From assembly GCF_004785955.1 (NCBI RefSeq), contig NZ_SJER01000005.1, forward strand, positions 186,001 through 250,000: 64,000 nt of DNA. Reading direction: 5' to 3'. This document shows positions 44,170-51,522 of this stretch, one piece after another. Under the pieces are notes generated by a model. It was not told where the DNA came from. It did not search any database and worked only from the letters and a program-made list of their open reading frames with translations. How positions within the stretch are numbered: position 1 is the first letter of the stretch; every line of letters begins with the position of its first letter. Origin of the DNA: Halostella litorea (GTDB lineage Archaea; Halobacteriota; Halobacteria; Halobacteriales; Natronoarchaeaceae). The position numbers and the translations under genes are program-made.

Positions 44170-44281
44170 TTGGTAGGGGGACGGGAGCGGCGCTTGTAAA
44201 GCCACCCGACTGGCGTCCGGCGGTCTCGCCCCGACGAAACCGCGGCCCGCCCCGCCGGGCGACGGCGTCGTGCGGCCCCGG

Positions 44282-44566
44282 TCAGACGGTGAACAGGTGT
44301 CCGTCCGTCGGGACGTCGAACAGGCCGATTCGCGCGCCCGCGTCCAGCCAGGCGTGGCCGTACGAGAACGCCGCGAGCGCGTTGACGAGGTCGTCGTTCT
44401 CCCGGAAGTGCCTGCCGTCGTCGAGGTACGACTCGGCCATCTCCAGACACTCCGCGCTGGCGTCGTCGAGCGGCGTCCCGGCGGGTGCGACCGGCTCCGC
44501 GGCGTCCAGCGCCTCGGCGAGCAGGCGCTCGTAGCGGTCCGTCTTCTCGTCGATGTCGGCGGCCAT
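44282..44566 (-). CDS. DUF357 family protein
   Basis: This acidic 94-residue protein is all helical and matches the archaeal DUF357 family (KTDRYERLLAEALDAAEPVA, MAESYLDDGRHF, LVNALAAFSYGHAWLDAG). The TPR-like helix pair may mediate protein contacts. The function is unknown. It is divergent from the Grx-TrxR fusion gene. Confidence 0.87.
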   Translation of the reverse strand: MAADIDEKTDRYERLLAEALDAAEPVAPAGTPLDDASAECLEMAESYLDDGRHFRENDDLVNALAAFSYGHAWLDAGARIGLFDVPTDGHLFTV

Positions 44567-44650
44567 AGCCGGCCGGAGGGCCGACCCGCCCGTAAGCCCT
44601 TCGGCGGGCGTCCCGCGTCCGCGATGTCGGAAATCCATGAACACAACGCA

Positions 44651-44660
44651 AGCTAAATAC
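44651..44660 (+). promoter_or_regulatory. TATA-like element of the Grx-TrxR gene
   Basis: The stretch agctaaatac is centred about 28 bases before the ATG at 44684. It supports that ATG over the in-frame TTG six bases earlier. Confidence 0.55.
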
Positions 44661-44683
44661 GCCGCCCAGCCGAACTGTTGGGC

Positions 44684-46009
44684 ATGAGTGACCAGCCGCG
44701 CGTGGAGATATACACGAAGGAGGACTGCCCGTACTGCGAGAAGGCGAAGGACCTGTTCGACGCGAAAGGCATCGAGTACGAGGAGTACAACGTCACCGGC
44801 GACGACGAACTGTTCGACGAGATGGTCGAGCGAGCCGACGGGCGACAGACCGCTCCCGAGGTGTTCATCGACGACGAGCTGATCGGGGGCTGGGACGACA
44901 CCAGCGCGCTGAACGAGACGGGCGAACTCGACGAGAAGCTCGGCATCGCGGACGACGGGGCCGACGACGCCGTCGAGCACCGCAAGCTCGTCATCGCGGG
45001 CACCGGCATCGCCGGGCTGACGGCGGCCATCTACGCCGCCCGCTCGAACAACGACCCGCTCGTGATCGAGGGCGACGAACCGGGCGGCCAGCTCACGCTC
45101 ACGACGGACGTGGAGAACTACCCCGGGTTCCCCGAGGGGATCGGCGGCCCGGAGCTGATCAACAACATGAAAGAGCAGGCCCGGAAGTTCGGGTCGGATC
45201 TGATAAACGGCGTCATCGAGCGCGTCGACGACTCCTCGCGCCCGTACCGGGTGGAGCTGAAAAACGGCGACGTGTACACCGCCGACGCCGTCATCGCCGC
45301 CAGCGGCGCGAGCGCCCGCACGCTCGGCGTCCCCGGCGAGGACGAGCTGATGGGCTACGGCGTCTCGACGTGTGCGACCTGCGACGGCGCGTTCTTCCGC
45401 GGCGAGGAGATGCTCGTCGTCGGCGGCGGCGACGCCGCGATGGAGGAGGCCGACTTCCTCACCAAGTTCGCCTCGAAGGTGTACATCGCCCACCGCCGCG
45501 AGGAGTTCCGCGCGGAGGACTACTGGGTCGACCGCATCCAGGAGAAGGTCGACGAGGGCGAGGTCGAGATCCTGAAAAACACCGAACTCGTCGGCATCGA
45601 GGGCAGCGCCGAGGACGGCGTCGACGAGGCGACGCTGGTCGAGCACCCCGAGGGCCACCCCTCGGAGAAGCGCGACGACCCCGAGACCGAGGAGTACACG
45701 ATGGACGTGGGCGCGGTGTTCCTCGCCATCGGCCACACGCCGAACACGGAGTACCTCGAGGGCACCGACGTCGAGATGGACGACGCCGGCTACATCAAGA
45801 CCGAGGGCGGCAAGGGCGGCGGCCAGACGCGGACGGGCGTCCCCGGCATCTTCGGGGCCGGCGACGTGGTCGACTACCACTACCAGCAGGCCGTGACCGC
45901 GGCCGGCATGGGCTGTAAGGCGGCGCTCGACGCCGACGACTACCTCGAAACGCTCGGCAGCGCCGGAGCGGAGGCGTCCGCGGACGCGGCGGTCGAGGCC
46001 GACGACTGA
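44684..46009 (+). CDS. Glutaredoxin-thioredoxin reductase fusion protein
   Basis: This 441-residue protein joins two redox modules. Residues about 1-88 are a glutaredoxin with active site CPYC (Cys15, Cys18) and the cis-Pro motif TAPEVFID. After a short acidic linker (about 88-99), residues 100-430 form a thioredoxin reductase with the FAD motif GTGIAGLTAAIYAA, the redox pair CATC (Cys230, Cys233), the second nucleotide motif GGGDAAMEEADF and HRREEFRA, the usual NADPH-binding pattern. The closing GDVVD motif is present. A fusion lets electrons pass from NADPH to a CPYC site on the same chain. Haloarchaea use gamma-glutamylcysteine, not glutathione. Confidence 0.92.
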   Translation: MSDQPRVEIYTKEDCPYCEKAKDLFDAKGIEYEEYNVTGDDELFDEMVERADGRQTAPEVFIDDELIGGWDDTSALNETGELDEKLGIADDGADDAVEHRKLVIAGTGIAGLTAAIYAARSNNDPLVIEGDEPGGQLTLTTDVENYPGFPEGIGGPELINNMKEQARKFGSDLINGVIERVDDSSRPYRVELKNGDVYTADAVIAASGASARTLGVPGEDELMGYGVSTCATCDGAFFRGEEMLVVGGGDAAMEEADFLTKFASKVYIAHRREEFRAEDYWVDRIQEKVDEGEVEILKNTELVGIEGSAEDGVDEATLVEHPEGHPSEKRDDPETEEYTMDVGAVFLAIGHTPNTEYLEGTDVEMDDAGYIKTEGGKGGGQTRTGVPGIFGAGDVVDYHYQQAVTAAGMGCKAALDADDYLETLGSAGAEASADAAVEADD

Positions 46010-46014
46010 GCGGC
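45998..46014. repeat. Direct repeat copy 1 at the Grx-TrxR stop codon
   Basis: A 17-base sequence, gccgacgactgagcggc, spans the last codons and stop of the Grx-TrxR gene. An exact second copy starts 57 bases downstream. Confidence 0.8.
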
Positions 46015-46054
46015 CGAGCGTTTCATCGCGAGGCTGCAGTCTCGGCCTCGGTTT

Positions 46055-46071
46055 GCCGACGACTGAGCGGC
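46055..46071. repeat. Direct repeat copy 2 downstream of Grx-TrxR
   Basis: This is an exact copy of the 17 bases at 45998-46014. The 40 bases between the copies hold no gene. The pattern suggests slipped-strand duplication or the footprint of a past insertion at the gene end. Confidence 0.8.
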
Positions 46072-46146
46072 TAACTTCTCCCGAAACGGCTCGCCGGCGA
46101 CGGACGGACCCAAAGACGGATTAGTCGGACCCGCGAAGGTGGCGGC

Positions 46147-46431
46147 ATGACGGACACTATTTCCGTGACGATAGAGTCGTCGGACGACGGCACAGACGAG
46201 ATCGAACTCCCCGAGAACCTCGTCGACATGCTCGCGGAGGACGGCGAGGACGCCGCGACGGTCGTCGGCGACATCGCCCTGTTCGGCTGCGCCCAGCGCA
46301 TCCACGGCGCGATCCACCACGGTCAGGGCGAGCCGAGCGAGGCCGTCCAGGCCGTCGAGGAGGACACGATGGAGATCTTCGAGGAGCGGTTCGGCGCGAC
46401 GTTCGGCGAGCTGACCGGCCACGACCACTGA
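46147..46431 (+). CDS. Conserved acidic haloarchaeal protein
   Basis: This 94-residue soluble protein has an N-terminal beta hairpin (TISVTIESSDDGTDEIELPE) followed by helices and a conserved Cys-His region (LFGCAQRIHGAIHHGQGEPS). The His-rich central segment could bind metal. I do not recognise a named family. It lies between the redox fusion and the riboflavin reductase gene, whose stop is five bases away on the other strand. Confidence 0.65.
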   Translation: MTDTISVTIESSDDGTDEIELPENLVDMLAEDGEDAATVVGDIALFGCAQRIHGAIHHGQGEPSEAVQAVEEDTMEIFEERFGATFGELTGHDH

Positions 46432-46436
46432 CGCGG

Positions 46437-47108
46437 TCAGTCGCTTTTCTCCACCGTCCACCGCAGGAGGACGCCGTCGTCGACGCGCTCGACGCCGTCG
46501 AGCGACAGCGCCGGGAACTCCTCGACGAACCCCTCGCCGTCCGCCAGCGTGGGCGCGTCGCGGCCGCCGATCACCGTCGGCCCGACGAAGACGGTCAGTT
46601 CGTCGACCAGCCCCGCGTCGAACAGCGAGAAGATGAGTTCGCCGCCGCCCTCGACCATGAGGCGGTCGACGCCCCGGTCCGCCAGCGCGTCGAACGCCGC
46701 CGGGAGGTCGACCCGCTCGCCGCCGGCGGCGATGGGTTCCGCGCCCGCCTCCCGGAGCGCGGCGACCCTGTTGGCCGGGGCGGCGTCGCTCACCAGCACG
46801 TAGGTCGTCGCCGCGTCGTCCAGAACGCGGGCGTCGGTCGGCGTCCGCGCCCGGGAGTCCGCGACGACGCGGGCGGGGTGGCCCGACTCGCCGCGGTCGC
46901 GCCGCCGTTCGACGCGCTCGGGGTCGTCAAGCGTGAGGTGCGGGTCGTCGGCGAGCACCGTGCCGACGCCGACCGCGACCGCGTCGCTGTCGGCCCGCAC
47001 GCGGTCGACGCGGTCGAAGTCGTCCGGCCCGCTGATGGCGACCTGCTCGCGCCCGCGGTGGGAGAGTTTCCCATCGGCGCTCATCGCGGCGTTGACGACG
47101 ACGTGCAT
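46437..47108 (-). CDS. arfC: 2,5-diamino-6-(ribosylamino)pyrimidinone 5'-phosphate reductase
   Basis: This 223-residue NADPH enzyme reduces the ribose side chain in archaeal riboflavin and F420/flavin precursor synthesis (RibD C-terminal or RIB7 type). Motifs are VNAAMSADGKLSHRGREQVA, VGVGTVLADDPHLT, the nucleotide loop DRLMVEGGGELIFSLF and a closing VDELTVFVGPTVIGG. The length is that of the archaeal single-domain enzymes. Confidence 0.93.
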   Translation of the reverse strand: MHVVVNAAMSADGKLSHRGREQVAISGPDDFDRVDRVRADSDAVAVGVGTVLADDPHLTLDDPERVERRRDRGESGHPARVVADSRARTPTDARVLDDAATTYVLVSDAAPANRVAALREAGAEPIAAGGERVDLPAAFDALADRGVDRLMVEGGGELIFSLFDAGLVDELTVFVGPTVIGGRDAPTLADGEGFVEEFPALSLDGVERVDDGVLLRWTVEKSD

Positions 47109-47300
47109 GGGGGAGCGTTTCGGAGCGGGCGAGTAACCGCTTTCGCCTCCGCCCGAGCGACGATTCCGCTCGGCGAGTTCGACGCGCTGGAGTTCGAGAC
47201 GCCCGGCGGAACCCCGGAGTCGGGGCGCTGACCGCCGGCACGCGGTCGAATCCCCGTTTCCACGGAATGGTTTTTAGGGGCCCCTGCCGAAGTACCGGTG

Positions 47301-48572
47301 ATGAGCTTGGACGATCATGCCGAGGAACTCGCCTCCGACCTCGGTGTTGACAAAGAGGAGGTCAAAGAGGACCTTGAGAACCTGGTGTCGTACAGCGTGC
47401 CGATGGACGAGGCCAAACAGAGCCTCCGCCGGAAGTACGGCGACGGGAGCACGGGCGGCGGGACGCCCAACCAGACCGACGTGGCCGACATCGGGACCGA
47501 CGACGGAAACGTCACGGTGACCGCCAAAGTGCTGACAAAAGGCAAACGCTCCATCCGGTACCAGGGCGAGGACAACGTCATCTACGAGGGACGGCTCGCC
47601 GACGAAACGGGCGTCATCGACTACACCGCCTGGACCGAGGTCGGGTTCGAGCCCGGCGACACCGTCACGCTCGGCAACGCCGGCGTGCGCGAGTGGGAGG
47701 GCGAACCCGAACTCAACGTCGGCGAGAGCACGACCGTCGCCCGCGCGGACGACGACCTGACCGTCGACTACGAGGTCGGCGGCGACGCCGACCTGATCGA
47801 CGTGGCCGTGGGCGACCGCGGCGTCAACGTCGAGGCGCGCGTCGTCGAGGTCGAGACCCGCACGATCGACGGCCGGGACGGCGAGACGGAGATCCTCTCG
47901 GGCGTGCTCGGCGACGAGACCGCGCGGCTCCCGTTCACGGACTGGGACCCCCACCCCGAGATCGAGCAGGGGGCCGACCTCCGGATCGGGAACGTCTACG
48001 TCCGCGAGTACCGCGGCGTGCCCTCCGTGAACGTCTCGGAGTTCTCGACGGTCGAGGCGCTCGACCGGCCGGTGGACGTGAGCGCCGCCGCCCCGCGGAT
48101 GGGCGTCGGCGAGGCCATCGAGACCGGCGGCGTGTACGACGTGGAGGTCGTCGGCAACGTCATCGCGGTGCGTGACGGCTCCGGCCTGATCCAGCGCTGT
48201 CCGGAGTGTGGCCGGGTCATCCAGAAGGGGCAGTGCCGGACCCACGGCGAGGTCGACGGCGAGGACGACCTGCGCGTGAAGGCCATCGTCGACGACGGCA
48301 CCGGCGCGCTCACCGCCGTGCTCGACGAAGGGCTCACCGAGGACGTGTACGGCGGCGACGTCGACGACGCCCGCGAGCAGGCCCGCGAGGCGATGGACCA
48401 GGAGGTCGTGGCCGACACCATCCGGGAGAACGTCGTCGGGCGCGAGTACCGCGTCCGGGGCCACCTCTCGGTCGACGAGTACGGCGCGAACCTGGACGCC
48501 GCAGAGTTCGAGCGCACGGACGACGAGCCGGCGGACCGCGCTCGCGACCTCGTCGAGGAGGTGACGGCATGA
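47301..48572 (+). CDS. rpa1: Replication protein A, zinc-finger type
   Basis: This 423-residue single-stranded DNA-binding protein has an N-terminal helical domain (1-48), OB folds at about 68-150, 170-255 and 270-345, and a zinc finger inside the last (Cys300, Cys303, Cys312, His315). It protects ssDNA in replication and repair. The layout of RPA gene, COG3390 gene and phosphoesterase gene matches the rpa1 operon described in Haloferax volcanii. A TATA-like gtttttagg about 30 bases upstream precedes the ATG; a GTG three bases earlier is less likely. Confidence 0.93.
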   Translation: MSLDDHAEELASDLGVDKEEVKEDLENLVSYSVPMDEAKQSLRRKYGDGSTGGGTPNQTDVADIGTDDGNVTVTAKVLTKGKRSIRYQGEDNVIYEGRLADETGVIDYTAWTEVGFEPGDTVTLGNAGVREWEGEPELNVGESTTVARADDDLTVDYEVGGDADLIDVAVGDRGVNVEARVVEVETRTIDGRDGETEILSGVLGDETARLPFTDWDPHPEIEQGADLRIGNVYVREYRGVPSVNVSEFSTVEALDRPVDVSAAAPRMGVGEAIETGGVYDVEVVGNVIAVRDGSGLIQRCPECGRVIQKGQCRTHGEVDGEDDLRVKAIVDDGTGALTAVLDEGLTEDVYGGDVDDAREQAREAMDQEVVADTIRENVVGREYRVRGHLSVDEYGANLDAAEFERTDDEPADRARDLVEEVTA

Positions 48573-50230
48573 GCGAGAGCGACGACGGCGGCCCCGGCAA
48601 CCGCGAGGTCGCCTACCGCCTGTTCGCCGCGGCGTTCGACGACGCCGAACTGGAGTTCTCCGAGAGCGACGAGGAGCGCGCCCCCAACTACGTCGTGACG
48701 CCGACGGGCGCGCGGGTCAACCGCCTGTTCGCGGTGGGCGTGCTCACGGAGATAGAGCAGGTCAACGAGGACGTGCTGCGGGCACGCGTGGTCGACCCGA
48801 CCGGCGCGTTCGTCGTGTACGCCGGCCAGTACCAGCCCGACGAGATGGCGGCCCTGGAGCGGATGAACCCGCCGGCGTTCGTCGCGGTGACGGGCAAGGC
48901 AAACACCTTCCAGCCGGACGACTCGGACCGCGTGTTCACCTCGATCCGCCCGGAGAGCATCAACGAGGTCGACGCCGACACCCGCGACCGGTGGGTCGTC
49001 GCCACCGCCGAGCAGACGCTCGACCGCGTCGGCACGTTCGCGGACGCGCTGGATCTGGGGGAGACCGGCGACGCGCTCGAAGCGGCCCTGCGTGAGCGCG
49101 GCGTCGACCCGGCGCTCGCACAGGGGATCCCCATCGCGCTGGACCACTACGGCACGACCCGTGAGTACCTCGGCGAACTCCACGGCGTGGCCGTCGACGC
49201 GGCCCGCGTCGTGGCCGGCGAGATAGACGCCGACGAGGTCGGGCCGCTGTCGCTCGCGCCGGGCGAGGGCGGCGACGAGGCGGGCGTCGAGTTCACGCGG
49301 TCGCAGGTCGGCGAGGCGGACGGGACGACGACCGCGACGGCGGAGCCCGACGCGGAACGCGATACCGCGACCGACGACCCCGCGGAGCCGGCGACGGACG
49401 ACGCCGGGGCCGCCGCCGGGGAGACCGAACCGGCCGCCGAAGCGACCGAATCGGCTGCCGAAGCGGCCGACCCCGCGGCCGACGCCGAATCGACCACGGA
49501 CACCGAACCCACCACGGCCGACGCGGAATCCACGACGGACGCCGAATCGGACGACGACGCCGCCGAACCCGCCGCGTCCGAGGCGGGCGTCGACGAGGCG
49601 ACGGCCGCCGACGCCGAGGTGGACGGGGAGGCCGAACCCGCGGTCGAGGACGACGACGGCGAGGAGGCGCTCGGCGACTGGGACGACACGGCCGACGCGG
49701 AGCCGAGTGGGGACGCTGTGACCGACGAGGAGTCCGAATCCGAGGCCGACGCCGCGGCGGACGTGGGCACGGCCGACGCCGGCGACGAGATGTACGAGTT
49801 CGACGAGGAGGAACGCGAGCAGATAGAGGAGGAGTACGGCACGGAGTTCACTACCGGGACCGAAGTCGACGAACCCGGCGAGGCCGACATCGACATCGTC
49901 GAACCCGGCGAGGAGGCGGCCGACCCCGAGCCGACGGAAGGCGAACCCGCCGACGGGGCGGACGAGGCGGCCGCCGAGCCGGCAGGCGACTCCGCGGGCG
50001 CGGACGGTGAGGCCGACGCGGAACCCGCCGCCGACGTGGACCTCGACGCGCAGGTCATCGACACGATGGAGGAACTCGACGACGGCGACGGCGTGCCGCG
50101 CGAGGACCTCGTCGCGGCGGTCGTCGACCGGACGGGCGCGGCCCCGGGCGACGTGGAGGACGCCATCCAGGACGCCCTGATGGGCGGCCAGTGTTACGAG
50201 TCCGGCGAGGACACGCTGAAGCCGATCTGA
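48569..50230 (+). CDS. rpap1: RPA-associated protein (COG3390)
   Basis: This 553-residue protein partners RPA in haloarchaea. Residues about 1-255 form the conserved domain, with an OB-like region (TPTGARVNRLFAVGVLTEIE). Residues about 255-480 are an acidic low-complexity linker of Glu, Ala, Asp, Thr and Ser, broken by one conserved motif (MYEFDEEEREQIEEEYGTEF). Residues about 485-553 resemble a winged-helix tail (AQVIDTMEELDDGDGVPRED), like the RPA32 C-terminus that recruits repair proteins. The start overlaps rpa1 as ATGA and the stop overlaps the next gene. Confidence 0.92.
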   Translation: MSESDDGGPGNREVAYRLFAAAFDDAELEFSESDEERAPNYVVTPTGARVNRLFAVGVLTEIEQVNEDVLRARVVDPTGAFVVYAGQYQPDEMAALERMNPPAFVAVTGKANTFQPDDSDRVFTSIRPESINEVDADTRDRWVVATAEQTLDRVGTFADALDLGETGDALEAALRERGVDPALAQGIPIALDHYGTTREYLGELHGVAVDAARVVAGEIDADEVGPLSLAPGEGGDEAGVEFTRSQVGEADGTTTATAEPDAERDTATDDPAEPATDDAGAAAGETEPAAEATESAAEAADPAADAESTTDTEPTTADAESTTDAESDDDAAEPAASEAGVDEATAADAEVDGEAEPAVEDDDGEEALGDWDDTADAEPSGDAVTDEESESEADAAADVGTADAGDEMYEFDEEEREQIEEEYGTEFTTGTEVDEPGEADIDIVEPGEEAADPEPTEGEPADGADEAAAEPAGDSAGADGEADAEPAADVDLDAQVIDTMEELDDGDGVPREDLVAAVVDRTGAAPGDVEDAIQDALMGGQCYESGEDTLKPI

Positions 50231-50979
50231 TGGCCGCGGTCGAGCCGGTCCCGGGCGCGCCCGCCGCAGTGGCCGACCACGGCGACGGGCGGGCGCTCGT
50301 CGTCGCGGACTACCACGCCGGCATCGAAGCCGGACTGCGCTACGAGCGGGGCGTCGAGATCGACAGCCGCGCGGAGCGGCGGCGCGAGCGCCTGCGGGGG
50401 TTACTCGCCGAGACCGACCCCGACCGGCTGGTGGTGCTCGGCGACCTGATGCACTCCATCGGCGATCCGGGCGGCGCGGAGCGCGGCGAGGTGGAGGTGC
50501 TGCTGGAGTCCCTGCCCGCGGACCTGCCGGTGACGCTTGTCAAGGGGAACCACGACGGCGACGCGGAGTCGTGGGTCGAGGGCGTCGACGTGACCGACGG
50601 CGACGGCGTCCGGATCGGCGACGTGGGGTTCGCGCACGGCCACACGTGGCCCTCGCCGGACGTGCTCGCGGCGGACGTGGTGTGTACGGCCCACGAGCAC
50701 CCGTGCGTCCGGCTTGAGGACGAGGTCGGCGGGAGCCGCGTCGAGCGCGTCTGGCTCCGCGGGCCGGCGGCGGCCGAACCGTTCGCGGCCCGCCACGACG
50801 GCCTCGACTGGACGGCCCCGGACCTCGTCGTGTTCCCGGCGTTCAACGAACTGTCGGGCGGGACGTGGGTGAACGTCGCCGGCCAGTCCTTCCTCTCGCC
50901 GTTCCTGCCGGAGGGGCTGGTCGACGGGCAGGCGTACCTGCTGGACGGCACTCGCCTCGGCACGTACGACCGGGTCTGA
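50230..50979 (+). CDS. rpe: RPA operon metallophosphoesterase
   Basis: This 249-residue calcineurin-like phosphoesterase has the two-metal motifs VVADYHAGIEAG, VVLGDLMHSIGDPGG, VKGNHDGDAES and FAHGHTWPSPDV. The family (YcjY/COG1407 type) includes nucleases and phosphatases thought to act with DNA repair. It shares one base with the preceding stop, so the three genes are strictly coupled. Its biochemical substrate is unknown. Confidence 0.92.
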   Translation: MAAVEPVPGAPAAVADHGDGRALVVADYHAGIEAGLRYERGVEIDSRAERRRERLRGLLAETDPDRLVVLGDLMHSIGDPGGAERGEVEVLLESLPADLPVTLVKGNHDGDAESWVEGVDVTDGDGVRIGDVGFAHGHTWPSPDVLAADVVCTAHEHPCVRLEDEVGGSRVERVWLRGPAAAEPFAARHDGLDWTAPDLVVFPAFNELSGGTWVNVAGQSFLSPFLPEGLVDGQAYLLDGTRLGTYDRV

Positions 50980-51115
50980 ACCGGGCGCGACACGCGGCCT
51001 CTTCGTCGTCCGCGGACACTGTCCGCGACGCGACCAAACTGTTTGGGTGAAGGGTTTACCCGCGTGACCGTGGTAGAGGAATTCGCCTCAGCGGGGGGCA
51101 TCTGGGGGGAAACCA

Positions 51116-51430
51116 ATGTATGACCTAACAGGATTTCAGCGCGATCTGCTGTACGTGATCGCCGGCGAAGACGATCCGCACGGACTCGCGATCAAGGACG
51201 AACTGGAGGACTACTACGAGTCCGAGATCCACCACGGTCGGCTGTACCCGAACCTCGACACGCTCGTCGAGAAGGGGATCGTCGACAAGGGCGAGGTGGA
51301 CCGACGGACGAACTACTACGCGCTGACCCAACGCGGCGAGCGCGAGATCGAGGCCCGGCGCGAGTGGGAGCAGCAGTACATCGACGACGGGGAGGAGCTG
51401 GAAGTCGGGCGAGTTGCGGAAGCCGACTGA
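51116..51430 (+). CDS. PadR family transcriptional regulator
   Basis: This 104-residue protein has the PadR winged-helix signature LTGFQRDLLYVIAGEDDPHG, LAIKDELEDYYESEIHHGRL, YPNLDTLVEKGIVDKGEVDR and NYYALTQRGERE, followed by a short dimerisation helix. PadR proteins repress genes for stress response or transport, and this type is frequent in haloarchaea. The upstream purine run (gggggga) is a possible weak ribosome site. Confidence 0.9.
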   Translation: MYDLTGFQRDLLYVIAGEDDPHGLAIKDELEDYYESEIHHGRLYPNLDTLVEKGIVDKGEVDRRTNYYALTQRGEREIEARREWEQQYIDDGEELEVGRVAEAD

Positions 51431-51522
51431 CGCGACCGCGGGAAACGCGACGGGCCACCCATTTTTCGACGCGTCGGCCGCGGACGACGCGCTTAATCCG
51501 GTCGAACCGCTAGAGTGGATCG

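Noticed and set aside
47240-47262. A tRNA T-arm-like sequence (cggtcgaatcccc)
   Set aside because: No acceptor, D or anticodon arms can be folded around it, and the T54 position is not T.
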